Positions 43,704 to 54,131 of a stretch of DNA of 64,000 nt are shown here, in pieces. The notes beneath the pieces were generated by a model that saw nothing but the letters and a program-made list of their open reading frames with translations, had not been told where the DNA came from and made no database searches. Source of the DNA: Mayamaea pseudoterrestris. Its lineage: Eukaryota > Bacillariophyta > Bacillariophyceae > Sellaphorales > Sellaphoraceae. How positions within the stretch are numbered: the stretch's first letter is position 1; each line of letters begins with the position of its first letter. The stretch is taken from positions 62,001-126,000 of the forward strand of contig BROI01000007.1 in assembly GCA_027923505.1 (NCBI GenBank), written 5' to 3'. Both the position numbers and the translations under genes were made by a program.

Positions 43704-44522
43704 ATGCAACGGATGTTACTCTCTCTAACTATCTGCTTGCTGCCGCTAACAGTGACGGGACTTTGTTCCAAACTTTTTACAGTGAGTCCGGTGCATCAGC
43801 ATCGCTGCAAACTTTTCAGTAAAACCGACAGCTTCCTCGACAACCATCAACAGCACCTGTCGAACGATGCAGCATTCATTCTTCCAGTCTTTCCTCTTCG
43901 CAAGACAGTTCGGCTACCGACAGAGAGGCTGACGCTTAACCTCTACGAGGATCGGTACTTGACACTGGCCGAAACCATAGTTTCGTCGGACAATCCATCG
44001 TTTGGCGCCATCTACTCAAGCAACAAGGCTCAGATGGTAACAAAAGGAGGGAGAGGGATGATAGTACCGTTATTGGAACCGGGAGATGTCGGTACAATCT
44101 TCAACCGTGTGCACTCGCGGCAGGATATGATACCTACTATTGGAGGCCGAGTGCATCGACGGCGGATACGACTGGTAGCACTAGGCACCGCTCGTTTCCA
44201 AATAACAATGATCTTGCACCACGGATATGGGAATGATTACTCTCTACCATACATTGTCGTCCAAGCTCAACACTACAATGACGACAGGCAATCGCACGAT
44301 TGCGCTACAACATCAAATTGGCCATCGACCGCTGAGGGCACAGATGTGGATAGAACTGTGATGAAAGAACAAAGGGAAACGTCGAAGTCATTTTGTTTAG
44401 AAAGTGAAATCGCTAGCTTCGCACATGCGTCTGCTCGGTTGGGCGATGAGGAAATTGATAAACGTCTGAGGACTTTAAAATTACAGTGTGCCAATGAGCG
44501 CTCTGCATTAATTAATGCCTAG
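43704..44522 (+). CDS. Lon substrate-binding-domain (LAN/LON) protein
   Basis: This encodes 272 residues. A signal peptide (RMLLSLTICLLPLTVTGLCS) is followed at about residues 53-165 by a Lon N-terminal domain without any ATPase or protease domain: ILPVFPLRKTVRLPTERLTLNLYEDRYL, written here as the pieces LPVFPLRKTVRLPTERLTLN and LYEDRYL, then PSFGAIYSS, and VHRRRIRLVALGTARFQI. Stand-alone LON-domain proteins occur in plastids and bacteria and are thought to bind peptide substrates, so entry into the secretory route or plastid is inferred. The C-terminal 70 residues are helical and may be incomplete: an unexplained open frame starts 120 bp downstream. Confidence 0.75.
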   Translation: MQRMLLSLTICLLPLTVTGLCSKLFTVSPVHQHRCKLFSKTDSFLDNHQQHLSNDAAFILPVFPLRKTVRLPTERLTLNLYEDRYLTLAETIVSSDNPSFGAIYSSNKAQMVTKGGRGMIVPLLEPGDVGTIFNRVHSRQDMIPTIGGRVHRRRIRLVALGTARFQITMILHHGYGNDYSLPYIVVQAQHYNDDRQSHDCATTSNWPSTAEGTDVDRTVMKEQRETSKSFCLESEIASFAHASARLGDEEIDKRLRTLKLQCANERSALINA

Positions 44523-44641
44523 CGGCAAGAACTAATCTTCAGGAGTAGCGACTATAAGAACAGTTTTAGCCTGCTGAACTACAGCAAAAAAGTGCATTAT
44601 CCATTTGTCGCTCAGGAAGAGATTAGCCGTTGCATGCATAG

Positions 44642-44857
44642 CTGCTGTCGGACCGGTTTTCTTGGTCCGAGGCGCTGCGCGATGACGGACCGATCTTCAT
44701 AAGCCCGAGGGAGTATGCCTCAAACTATGACCCCTTGATGCTCTGGCATCTCAGTGCTCGAGTTCATCCCATTGATAGCCTTGGTGTATGTTCCGTAGTT
44801 ATAGTCTCCAAGTTCAGTGCGTTATCCTGTTACATCCTCGTTCCGCACTCCAGATAA
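44642..44857 (+). other. Unassigned protein-like open frame, possible exon
   Basis: A 71-codon frame begins right after a possible acceptor site (GCATAG at 44636-44641) and reads FSWSEALRDDGPIFISPRE then NYDPLMLWHLSARVHPIDS. The composition looks like real protein. It lies between the LON-domain gene and the next gene on the same strand, but I could not find a donor with a matching phase, so I leave it unattached. Confidence 0.3.
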
Positions 44858-44870
44858 TAAACTTCAATTC

Positions 44871-45506
44871 ATGGGGAAAATGCCAGAAGGTCGACGCTCC
44901 GTAGACTTCCTGGACCAAGCGGCGTTTCAAGTCCTCGAATTCGAAATGTACGACGATGATGAACGCGACATCGTTTGGTATTCTCGTGAAGAATATGACA
45001 TTATCAAGGCCAGGAATTCACTTATCATTAAGATGATGAAAGCAGGAACTTTTGAAGAATCAGAAGAACATTCTTTTCGAGGCTTGGAACACAAGTTGAA
45101 GGAAGGGTTTAAAAAACGACGAAACCACAAGTTTAGTGCGTTAAACGCAGTTTTGGAAGAACAAGACAAGCAGTACAACAAGAGCTCTATCGATCAAGAG
45201 ATTATTGCGAATGCGTACCGAGAAGTTACGATGGCTGCCAGAGAAGCTGCGTTCGAAAATGCTTGTCGCGATGCGGAAGGTTCCTTTTCCTACACTGGTC
45301 AACCCGTTCCGAACACTCTGTTCAACGGTCACATGTCGTTTCAGGAAGAGGAAGAATTGCCTGCCGGTGATGCAAGCGATCTGGACACTGTTTGCAGTGA
45401 GGATACTAGAGGCAGCATGAGAAAGTCGCGCATGGGTCGCTTTCTTGCTAACGTCAAGAAGAACAAGGAAGGCAGAACAAAAATGAGACGACGTGCTAGC
45501 ATGTAA
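44871..45506 (+). CDS. Diatom-type hypothetical protein family member
   Basis: This encodes 211 residues from the ATG at 44871. VWYSREEYDIIKARNSLIIK, then MMKAGTFEESEEHSFRGLEH and KLKEGFKKRRNHKFSALNAV, form a conserved-looking block that I recall from a large family of unnamed diatom proteins, along with VLEEQDKQ and an Ala/Glu-rich helix after it. The C-terminus is basic (KSRMGRFLANVKKNKEGRTK). No signal peptide is present. The function is unknown; a nuclear or cytosolic location is most likely. It converges on CLPTM1, with 163 bp between stop codons. Confidence 0.78.
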   Translation: MGKMPEGRRSVDFLDQAAFQVLEFEMYDDDERDIVWYSREEYDIIKARNSLIIKMMKAGTFEESEEHSFRGLEHKLKEGFKKRRNHKFSALNAVLEEQDKQYNKSSIDQEIIANAYREVTMAAREAAFENACRDAEGSFSYTGQPVPNTLFNGHMSFQEEEELPAGDASDLDTVCSEDTRGSMRKSRMGRFLANVKKNKEGRTKMRRRASM

Positions 45507-45669
45507 GACGCTATAAACTTAAAAATCATATCGTCTATTTGTTGTAGTGCATTATAACTTGAAAACAGGATTAAATTTTGTGTCGCGAACTCACGGCCCG
45601 CAGACCATGACACACTCTGGTGAGTCTCATCATCCGTCAATCATTGCCTGCCGTGACCTTAGCCACATG

Positions 45670-48123
45670 TTACTGCCTTTTCTTTGACTCGGTAACGTTG
45701 GGCGGCCTTGCCTCGTTCATTCCTTCACTGATACCTTCTACCGGCCGTGAAACATCCACAGGATAGAGCCAGCGTTGGTAGAGGTACACAAAGAAGACAA
45801 TATCGTCACGGAAACAACCGATGCGGGCCAATGTAGGCATCCTGATGATGAACGAAAACAAATCATCGATAAACGTGTTCACAAACTTGTACGCCAAAAC
45901 ACGCCAAGGCAAATGTGCTACAGATTTGAGTCTGTAGTTCAAAAACAGTTGCGGCGTCATGAGGACAAAGCCGAGGGTGTAGACAGCGGATGATGCCGTC
46001 GTTACAATCCAAGAGTACCATCCCGTGTACTTTTGCGTCATGACTGAATATATGGCGTAGGTAAATACAGCCGGAAACAGGGCAGCGCCAAGTGTGCGTG
46101 TGGCCAGCCTGTCTGACTGAATTGTTAGCTCATGCATGTATTCTCTGTCCGGCTTGCTGCTGGAACGATCGCACTTGCGCGACTCCATTTCGTCGAGCCG
46201 TAGCGCTCGAAATTCAAAACCAAACAGACTTGGAATTTTATTCCACCAAGATGTGGAAGATGTCCGTGTCCTGTCCTCTGATATTTTGCTTAATCGAAGG
46301 CCAGATGCTCGCTGACACTTCCACATAGCAATCAGCAAACCAATGCCACTTGGCACGGTGATTAGCAAAGAGCTCTCCCGTTCGATAAGATACAAAAGTA
46401 TCACAGTCTGCCCCATTGCATCCAAAAACAGTGAGCGTACACTCAATCCAGTAAGATCACTGTTGGTATTCCAAAACGAGACTTCGCTTTTAAAAGTCAA
46501 GAACTCAAATAGTAAGTGCAGCGCCGACGCCAACATGGTGATAGTCAGGAGCGTCACTGGTGAAAACGAGCATAATTTGTGAGGTATGGTAACAAAGTTG
46601 GTAACTTTTATGATGTATTGATCAGTTTTACCATTAGTATCAGCAATAAGTCGTCGAACATCATCAATATCAGACTCGTCAAAACCAAGTGCCTTTTGGG
46701 ATTCAATCGCTTGCGACAAGTGCGACAACAATCTCCACCGCGCAGGGCTAATGCCTCCAGCAGTGGCAGATTCAGTATTTAACACGCGTTCAATGTCGCT
46801 TCGATCAAATGAAATGCGGAGTGGTAGGCTGGTGACAGTCTCATTGATCGGAATGTACTTCTCCGAAGTCATCCCAATCTCGTCAACGTAAATGGCGGGG
46901 GTAAACGTCACTCCTGTAGGATGTTGATTGCTAGGACGTAGTTGAACAAGAGGCATGCCTGACAAATGTACCAAATCCATGGGATATTCGACAAGGTCAT
47001 TGATGTATTTAGCCGAAACCAATGGCTTCCAATACGCGTAGCCCATGCCTCGCCGTTTCATTCGTTGCGCCTCCACGTATCTTGCAAACTCGTCAGCTTT
47101 TGCGTATTCCATATCCCAAGGTGGCTGGTCTCTCGTCCTATGCAGTATGTATCGTCTGAAGATATACACCACATCATGATACAACACACGCGAAGGTGGC
47201 TTGACATGATCGGGCAGTTCCCACTTAACAAGCTTTCCACTCCCCAACAGGAGCCCATGAGAGCGAGAAGCAGTCCCAATCTTTTCCCTAGCTTCATCAA
47301 AATTACTAGGCGGCCAATGTCCGACAAGATCGTGTCTTAACAAGACAACATGTGCGTATATTGACGTATTGTGCTGGAGAGCTGACCAAATGGGCGAATG
47401 ACCTTCTAAATGAATAGTTGCTCTATCACGCAGAAGCGCCTGCGTCGATTTCTCTTTGCCGTAAGTCACGTCTTCCTTTGATGCTAAACCCGTACAATGG
47501 AACAGCGATCGCACATGCTTGGCAGCGGATAGGTATAGATTCAATAGCAAGCTCGTACTCTCTATGCCTTGACCTGCACCCGACACGACGGAGAGCACAC
47601 CTGCTTCTTCACCATCCGCAGCTTGTCCTTCCATTTGGTCCAGCCAAGCGATTGCCGCGTTTAGAGACTCATCTTGGCAAACAGATTTATTTTGGCAAGA
47701 TGATGTTGTGAGCAAAAATGATTTTGTAAAGGATGGTGTCGATTCATCCACACGCTCGTCCCAAAGAAGCTCCACGTCTCGCGAGTCTTGCTCCTCTTTG
47801 AACGATTCGTTCAGAAACGCAACATCAAAACTGGATCTAGAACTGAGATATACTCGTAGATGGACAGGTGTTCCCTTACTCCAAAGCGGCTTGACAAACT
47901 GGTCCGAAGCATAGGGCGACAAGTCAAGCGTGGCCAATGGAAACATGAGCCTGTAAAGATTAAACATTGCCATGGCAACGTATACGGCCATGAGCATAGA
48001 CGAGATGCAAGACACAGACAAGTACATCTTGAATGGCGCAGCTTTCGCTAATCCCTGTGTGTTCCGATGGCATTCATTCATTTGCGACGGTGGCGCGGTG
48101 GCGCGGTTGGATGTCGCAAGCAT
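45670..48123 (-). CDS. CLPTM1: CLPTM1-family transmembrane protein
   Basis: A single exon of 817 codons, near the length usual for a longer CLPTM1. One N-terminal membrane segment (SCISSMLMAVYVAMAMFNLY) is followed by a large lumenal domain and a C-terminal cluster of membrane segments. The family hallmark lies near the end: NTFIDDLFSFIIRMPTLARI followed by GCFRDDIVFFVYLYQRWLYP. In animals CLPTM1 is an ER/plasma membrane protein linked to receptor trafficking and CLPTM1L to lipid scrambling. A lipid-scrambling or ER-retention role here is inferred only from family. It is divergent from the sulfotransferase gene. Confidence 0.93.
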   Translation of the reverse strand: MLATSNRATAPPSQMNECHRNTQGLAKAAPFKMYLSVSCISSMLMAVYVAMAMFNLYRLMFPLATLDLSPYASDQFVKPLWSKGTPVHLRVYLSSRSSFDVAFLNESFKEEQDSRDVELLWDERVDESTPSFTKSFLLTTSSCQNKSVCQDESLNAAIAWLDQMEGQAADGEEAGVLSVVSGAGQGIESTSLLLNLYLSAAKHVRSLFHCTGLASKEDVTYGKEKSTQALLRDRATIHLEGHSPIWSALQHNTSIYAHVVLLRHDLVGHWPPSNFDEAREKIGTASRSHGLLLGSGKLVKWELPDHVKPPSRVLYHDVVYIFRRYILHRTRDQPPWDMEYAKADEFARYVEAQRMKRRGMGYAYWKPLVSAKYINDLVEYPMDLVHLSGMPLVQLRPSNQHPTGVTFTPAIYVDEIGMTSEKYIPINETVTSLPLRISFDRSDIERVLNTESATAGGISPARWRLLSHLSQAIESQKALGFDESDIDDVRRLIADTNGKTDQYIIKVTNFVTIPHKLCSFSPVTLLTITMLASALHLLFEFLTFKSEVSFWNTNSDLTGLSVRSLFLDAMGQTVILLYLIERESSLLITVPSGIGLLIAMWKCQRASGLRLSKISEDRTRTSSTSWWNKIPSLFGFEFRALRLDEMESRKCDRSSSKPDREYMHELTIQSDRLATRTLGAALFPAVFTYAIYSVMTQKYTGWYSWIVTTASSAVYTLGFVLMTPQLFLNYRLKSVAHLPWRVLAYKFVNTFIDDLFSFIIRMPTLARIGCFRDDIVFFVYLYQRWLYPVDVSRPVEGISEGMNEARPPNVTESKKRQ

Positions 48124-48326
48124 TCGGGAAAATGGAGGAGAACCGGTACGACATGTCAGTGTCTGGCGAGCCGGGCGGCATCAAATTGGTGCGTTGGATG
48201 TTGGATGCTGCCTCATGTTCCAAGTATGCTAGCCATCGTCGTTCTTTGATCATTCTTGGCTACATACTGATAGAAAGTGCCTTGTTAACAGGAGAGCATG
48301 AGAGGTGAAAACACAGAGAATTAATA
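48124..48326. promoter_or_regulatory. Divergent promoter of CLPTM1 and sulfotransferase genes
   Basis: A 203-bp gap separates the two start codons. Both promoters must overlap or abut here. No clear TATA or shared motif was seen. Confidence 0.4.
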
Positions 48327-50033
48327 ATGGAGTCGTCAAGACAATACAGAAGCAGTGCCTTTAATAGGGCTCAAATAGAGCGCCGCTTGAAGAGCTCACA
48401 GCCAGTTGGATTCATCACAGTTGCCATCACTCTGGCGGTGCTGCAAACAGTAGTTCTGATATTAAGTGGAACTTTACCAGATATCTCGTCACGGCGAACA
48501 CTAAGACGGCAATGGAACAATGCAGATGCACTCCAGATAGAAGTGACCGCCGCGCGCATGCTCCAGCGTGACACTCAAACCAGTCGTCTAGATGACGATG
48601 CTGCACCCTCTAGTCTGCCAGACAATCAACCCATTGACAACTATTACTCGCGTCGACACCTGGACCTAGTTACAGAAAATATGCCGGTGCTGTTCGTGGG
48701 CGGGAGTGATGGCAGTGGAACAAGGGCGGTCGTCGCTACTCTGATTCAGCTTGGCATTCCAATGCTTGTTGATGACACAAACGGGTACGACGTTCATGGC
48801 TTGACTCTTTTCAATGGCGAAGGATGGCCGCCCTTAGTTAATGCTGTTCTAAATGCCACAAACAGTGCAAATTATGAGTACGATAGTTTGCCTTCGACAA
48901 TCAAATCATTCATAAGGGAGGAAATGAACAAGTTTCGCAACCAAATAGCGCTCCGAGGTGCCGCTAAGCTCCAGTCATTCGTGACGGCAGAGAATACAAC
49001 AACTAACAAGGTTCGATATGGTTTAAAGGCCCCAGTATCAATGCTGCTGCTGCCTGTTTTGCGACATTCATTCGGACCTATCAAATTCATTCACGTGGTT
49101 CGCGACGGCCGAGACGTGTCATTCAGCAGAAATCAAAGTCCGGTGAAAAAGTTTTATAACCAGTTTTATCCCGACTTCCGATCCAAGCGAACGCTTTATG
49201 ACAACAAGCTTTATAATGAAGTCATGGCAATGGAGCTTTGGAACGATTGGAACATGCAAGCACTTGATTGGGAGCGAAACCACAACGATGGCAAGACATT
49301 CGACTACCTCATCATGCGATCCGAGGATATGATCGACCCTCAAACACGATATCAAAGTCTCACACAATTAGCCGACTTCGTCGGATCGCCGAAGACGCCG
49401 CAGGAAGTATGTTGTTTGAGTCGCCAACATGTATCCGATATGGGAGTGTCTGGCAAGCATGGATCAGACCCGTCCGAGCTTCTGGTATCCAATACTATGA
49501 ATGTTGCTGAACAGATACAAGAGATGGATTGGAGAAAGGCCTTCAGACCAATTGATCAGGCGCTTGAGCGACGAAAGCTGGAGCTGCTGAAAATTAAGCA
49601 TGTGGCCCCACATTTGTACGAACAACTGCACAGAATGCAGGAAGCTCAGGATAAGGAAATGAAAATACGACGGCAGCAGCGGCTGTTGCAAAAGTTTGAC
49701 ACGCATCGTCGAGTAGAAGGCATTCTTCTACGCCATGAGATTGATAAACCCAGCGAAGACAGCACTAATGGCGCGCATAGCAAATCAATGGTGACCGCTT
49801 CGCCGGGTGTCATGCATAATCACTCAGAGTTTCAAGAGTCAAAAGAGGTCAAAAACCGATATGGCAGATGGATTGATGATGTGCGTGGCAGAAAAGAATT
49901 AAAGAAATTGCTCCACCGGGTTGGCAAAGACGGATTATCTTTGATTGGGTACGAGCCGAAAGCACTTTTCCTAGACGAGTCCAACGAGGGAGTCTTTCAG
50001 TGCGATCAAACCGTTGTTTGCCCAAAAAATTAA
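48327..50033 (+). CDS. Membrane-anchored sulfotransferase
   Basis: A single exon of 568 codons. A type II anchor lies at about residues 32-52 (VGFITVAITLAVLQTVVLIL), as in Golgi sulfotransferases. LFVGGSDGSGTRAVVATLIQ (about 122-141) is the 5'-phosphosulfate-binding loop, and FIHVVRDGRDVSFSRNQ (about 253-269) is the 3'-phosphate-binding motif for PAPS. The domain ends near residue 390. A long charged, helical tail of about 170 residues follows and is unusual for the family. It would transfer sulfate from PAPS to glycans or proteins in the Golgi. The acceptor is unknown. Confidence 0.87.
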   Translation: MESSRQYRSSAFNRAQIERRLKSSQPVGFITVAITLAVLQTVVLILSGTLPDISSRRTLRRQWNNADALQIEVTAARMLQRDTQTSRLDDDAAPSSLPDNQPIDNYYSRRHLDLVTENMPVLFVGGSDGSGTRAVVATLIQLGIPMLVDDTNGYDVHGLTLFNGEGWPPLVNAVLNATNSANYEYDSLPSTIKSFIREEMNKFRNQIALRGAAKLQSFVTAENTTTNKVRYGLKAPVSMLLLPVLRHSFGPIKFIHVVRDGRDVSFSRNQSPVKKFYNQFYPDFRSKRTLYDNKLYNEVMAMELWNDWNMQALDWERNHNDGKTFDYLIMRSEDMIDPQTRYQSLTQLADFVGSPKTPQEVCCLSRQHVSDMGVSGKHGSDPSELLVSNTMNVAEQIQEMDWRKAFRPIDQALERRKLELLKIKHVAPHLYEQLHRMQEAQDKEMKIRRQQRLLQKFDTHRRVEGILLRHEIDKPSEDSTNGAHSKSMVTASPGVMHNHSEFQESKEVKNRYGRWIDDVRGRKELKKLLHRVGKDGLSLIGYEPKALFLDESNEGVFQCDQTVVCPKN

Positions 50034-50080
50034 GCATACTAAATATCATTGCTTGTTGGTTTACACAGTCATGTTTTAAT

Positions 50081-50764
50081 CTAAACACAGATACGGTACG
50101 TCACATATCGGCCAGCTGTCTCGGAGGGCCGAATAATCTTGACAACTTGTCCCCGTCGCATTCCGTAGTAACGAGCAACGGGATCGTTCTGTTGGATGCG
50201 AGGCAACTGACTATCCTTAAGACGATATCTTTTGAGCAGCTCCTGCTTTTCGCTGGGAGTCAATAGCTGATGCTCCGGAACGAGTTGGTGATTCGTAATG
50301 TCTACCAGAAGCTCCGCCTCCTTAAAATGCTCGATCCGAAACGAATCACTCATCTCTTGAACTGCTTGTTTGGCAAAAGCAGTAATGTCTTCTCTGAGGA
50401 CCATAATGGCATTCGAAACATTCTCTGCCCGCATGCGATCTGTATAGACTTTGATGGGCTTGACTCCAACCTTTTCATCCTCCGGAAAAAAGACAAAGAG
50501 ATGATTCTCCGCCTCATCGGCCTTGCCGACGAGAAGAGTCAGAGCTTCCCTGTTCGGGTAATCTCCATAGCTTTCTTTAAAAGATGCCGGTGTTAGTTCA
50601 CGCAATGCTTTGGATACCATGTAACCTCGCTTTTCCAGCATGTTGGCCATGGTGCGGTAGACGCGAAAGAGGCGGGCAGCGTCTGGGTTCAATCCACCCT
50701 TCACTTGAGGAGCAGCCATGGCTTCCAAATCGGAGGCGTGTTGATCCGCAGGTTCAATGTCCAT
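50081..50764 (-). CDS. RPB5: RNA polymerase I/II/III shared subunit RPB5 (RPABC1)
   Basis: A single exon of 227 codons, close to the usual 205-215 plus a short N-terminal extension. The jaw domain (RVYRTMANMLEKRGYMVSK, then LFVFFPEDEKVGVKPIKVY) precedes the strongly conserved assembly domain shared with archaeal RpoH: LLVDITNHQLVPEHQLL, LKDSQLPRIQQNDPVARYYG and MRRGQVVKIIRPSETAGRYV. It is an essential nuclear subunit of all three RNA polymerases. The gene is convergent with the sulfotransferase gene, with 47 bp between stop codons, and divergent from the Rab prenyltransferase gene. Confidence 0.97.
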   Translation of the reverse strand: MDIEPADQHASDLEAMAAPQVKGGLNPDAARLFRVYRTMANMLEKRGYMVSKALRELTPASFKESYGDYPNREALTLLVGKADEAENHLFVFFPEDEKVGVKPIKVYTDRMRAENVSNAIMVLREDITAFAKQAVQEMSDSFRIEHFKEAELLVDITNHQLVPEHQLLTPSEKQELLKRYRLKDSQLPRIQQNDPVARYYGMRRGQVVKIIRPSETAGRYVTYRICV

Positions 50765-50986
50765 TGTAGTAGTTGCTACTACTATTAAAGTCGATTTTGT
50801 AATGCCAAGGCGAGATGTAAGAGTTTGTACTTGAAAATGAAAATCGGATCTGGTTGTTGTTGATCCTAAAAGTAAACGTCGTAGAGGTACTAAATGAATG
50901 GCGACAAAGGCATGTCGCAGTCACACTTTTCACTTGTGTGATGAGAGTCAGCTCGCTGACTAAAAGACCCGCGCGGCCATTGCACA
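50765..50986. promoter_or_regulatory. Divergent promoter of RPB5 and RABGGTB
   Basis: A 222-bp gap between start codons of two housekeeping genes. It contains repeated GTAGTAG-like bases near the RPB5 start. No TATA box is evident. Confidence 0.4.
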
Positions 50987-52321
50987 ATGCACCTCGACGG
51001 AAACCTGCCGCCATCGCAAACTATGTCGAAAGATTCGTCAATTTCATCTATAACCCTGCTAAAGGGCCGACCTCCATTCTATGAGTCACTTCATGTATCC
51101 TACATTGAAAAACTTGTAGAGAAAATGGACGTTTCCATGGAGGGAGCCGTGACGGAACATTTGCGCATGAGCGGCGTCTACTGGTCGCTGGCGGCGTTGC
51201 ATATACTTCGAGAACCTTATCAAGTCGATGCGCTAATGGGTTTCACATTTAGCAAAAACGGGAGACAGCCAATTTTGGATTGGGTGTTTGACTGTTTCGA
51301 CACTTCCACTGGCAGCTTCGCCGGAAATTGCGGACAAGATGGTCATCTACTATACACGCTATCGGCCTTACAGATTCTCGCGCTTCACGACAAGCTCAGT
51401 GATCCTAGATTAGATAAGGAAAAGGTTATTCAGTTTATTGGGAATCTGCAACAACCTGACGGATCATTTGCTGGCGATTCCTGGGGTGAGATTGACACTC
51501 GATTCTCCTACTGCGCACTGTCGGCCTTGTCCATTTTAGGCGCATTAAATCGAATTAGTCTTAGCCAAGCAGTAAATTTTGTACTGCAATGTCGGAACTT
51601 AGATGGAGGATTTGGGGCAGTGGTGGGGGCTGAATCTCATGCTGGACAAGGTGAGTCATTATTTGCTGAAGGTATAATTTCTTCTCCTTGATCTCTCGTC
51701 TTACGCGTCAAAATTCGACAGTCTTTTGCTGCGTCGGGGCTCTCGCCATTGCAGGTTCACTCGACAAGCTAAAAACGGATGATATCGATCTATTGGGGTG
51801 GTGGCTTTCGGAGCGTCAAGTTGATTCAGGTGGCCTTAATGGTAGGCCTGAAAAGCAAGCTGATGTGGTAAGTACTGTACTCTAATCCTTGCGCTGTGGC
51901 ACCATATCCTCGCGACGACTTCTCACGTTTCCATTTGCTTTAATAATAGTGTTACTCTTGGTGGATACTTTCTGTCCTTTCCATCATGGGTCAAGTTGAT
52001 TGGATCAGCAGGGATAAGCTCGCTTCATTTATTTTGAAATGCCAGGATGGCGAGGATGGCGGCGTTGCAGACCGACCCGATGATGCGGTGGATGTGTTCC
52101 ATACCTTTTTTGGTGTTGCCGGGTTGAGTCTTTTAGGACATCTTCACGTGAAACAATCTGCATCATCAGCAATATTTCGCCGCGTTGACCCTGTCTACGC
52201 CTTACCGATTGATGTCGTTCGACGCTTAGCGCTGCCGGCAAAAATAGTCGCTCGCGAGAAACAATTGATTGACGAAAGGCTGCATCATTACGATGTATAC
52301 TATTACAACAAACTAAGATAG
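50987..52321 (+). CDS. RABGGTB: Rab geranylgeranyltransferase beta subunit
   Basis: Three exons: 50987-51650, 51722-51867 and 51950-52321, with introns of 71 and 82 bp, all GT-AG and in phase, giving 393 residues. The protein shows the prenyltransferase alpha/alpha-barrel repeats. [20 protein letters not shown] supplies a Zn-ligand-type Asp/Cys pattern, CRNLDGGFG and [18 protein letters not shown] (joined across the second intron) are family motifs, and [15 protein letters not shown] carries the last zinc-ligand His region. With an alpha subunit and Rab escort protein it attaches geranylgeranyl groups to Rab GTPases. The C-terminus has a short extension past the usual end. The Met at residue 13 is an alternative start. 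Confidence 0.95.
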
Positions 52322-52347
52322 CAGAGATATCTAGTAGCCATTGCAAT

Positions 52348-54131
52348 TTATACTATTGTTCCGGCCGTCTGTTGCACCATGTCAATCGCAATAGCCGCTT
52401 GCGGAAGTAGCTGTCCATTGACAATTGCCGTTTGTGCAATGTAGGCCGCAATACCGGCGAAATATCCAAAGGCTGCACCAAGCGAGACGTTGCGGAAGTA
52501 CCACAAGAAGTCAACCTTCTCCAAACCCATCAAGGCGACTCCACTTGCAGACCCGATTACAAGAATGGACCCTCCTGTTCCGGCGCAGAGGGCTATTAAC
52601 TGCCATAGACGATCGTCCGTCCCATATTGGGCGATGTCGTACATTCCCATGGTAGCCGCAACGAGTGGAACATTGTCAATTAGAGCACTGGCAATTCCAA
52701 TGACGGTGGCGATAATGTCAAGACTCGGTAGGTTGTCGCTTAAATAAACCGCAAGCTCCTTCAAGAGCCCCGACTGGTCAAGAACTCCAATGCTCATGAG
52801 AATTCCAAGGAAGAACAAAATGCCCGATGTATCAAGTTTGGCCAAAGCATCTGGGACAGTCACAGCCTGCTCATTCTCACTCTCGAGCTTGAAAATATCG
52901 GTTAAAATCCACACGGCACCAAGCCCAGTGAGCATGGCTAGATACGGTGGCAATCCGGTCAACTCGTTAAATACCGGAACGGCTAGTAGCACGGATATAC
53001 CAGACCAAAATATAATTTGCTGGGAAGCGGTCAATGGCGCAGGGTCCTTAGTAGTTTGAATGGCCGCACTACTGTCATCATCGTTCACCTGGCGGACCAG
53101 AAATGCCAACGATCCGACCAAGCAAACGACTGACGGTAAGAAAAGCTCCGTAATTGTTGGAATCGTACTCAGCTGGTGATTGATCCAAAGCATCGTCGTA
53201 GTAACGTCGCCGATCGGGGTCCAGACCCCTCCAGCGTTGGCAGCGACGACCTAACAAAGAGTGGATAACTCATGAGTTACAATGTAAACTGTTAACATCT
53301 CGCAGATTCCCAATCGCACAGACTCACCACCATGGCCCCAAACAAACGTCTATCAGTGTAGTCAGGAATGAGTTTTCGTAGCAAAGATACCATTACAATG
53401 GTAACCGTCAAGTTGTTGAGGATGGAACTGAGAAAAAATGTTAAAAAGCCAATCGTCCAAAAGAGTTCCTTCTTGCTTGTCGTTTGAATTCGATTGGTAA
53501 CCACTTGAAACCCTTGATACTGGTCGACGACTTCCACAATGGCCGAAGCTGCCAGAAGGAAAAAGCAAATCTCCGAAACGTCGGCGAGCTGATGACTCAA
53601 CTGCTCCAAAACATTTTTCATGGCCTTGCCGGATTCGTTTTGGAAAAAGTCAGCGTACGTAATCCACAAACCCGTGCTCATTAGCAGCGCAACACCAGCC
53701 TTGTTAAACTCTAGCACTTCTTCAAAGATGATCCCTAGATATCCCAACGTAAAGATGCCAATCATTGCAAGGTCAGCATGTTCGTGCATCCATGGTGACT
53801 GCGATCCAAAGGTGGCAAGCGCGCCAATGCTAAGTGCAGCCGTTCCGTACTTGACCGCAGCCGTCTTGGCCCGGTGGTCATCCACCGATGCGGGACCAGT
53901 GGAAAATAAAGAAGTTGATAGATAATGACGTTGTCGTTGAGTCGGTGTAAAAGCATTCAAGAATGGTTTCGTCGAGGTGATGGTGGGGACTGTTGGTGCG
54001 AGACTTCGCGTGAGTGGTCGAGTTGGAGTAAAGGCATGAAGGCCTGAGAACACACTCAAGCACAAGAAGCTTAAAAGCCGGCTGGCACTAAGGTGACTTG
54101 TGTGCCTCATTATTCGGTTCGGATGCGCCAA
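52348..54131 (-). CDS. nhaD: NhaD-type Na+/H+ antiporter, plastid-targeted
   Basis: Two exons: 54131-53328 and 53250-52348, with a 77-bp GT-AG intron. Splicing joins GAMV to VVAANAGGVWTPIGDVTTTM in frame and gives 568 residues. The ion-transporter superfamily core is clear: SSILNNLTVTIVMVSLLRKL, the AANAGGVWTPIGDVTT box, ALIDNVPLVAATMGMY and GTGGSILVIGSASGVA. The N-terminus has a signal (LLSFLCLSVFSGLHAFTPTR) with HAFTP, a textbook complex-plastid cleavage motif. Plant NHD1 sits in the chloroplast envelope and exports sodium, so a plastid-envelope role is well supported. It is convergent with RABGGTB by 26 bp and divergent from the ketoacyl synthase gene. Confidence 0.95.
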
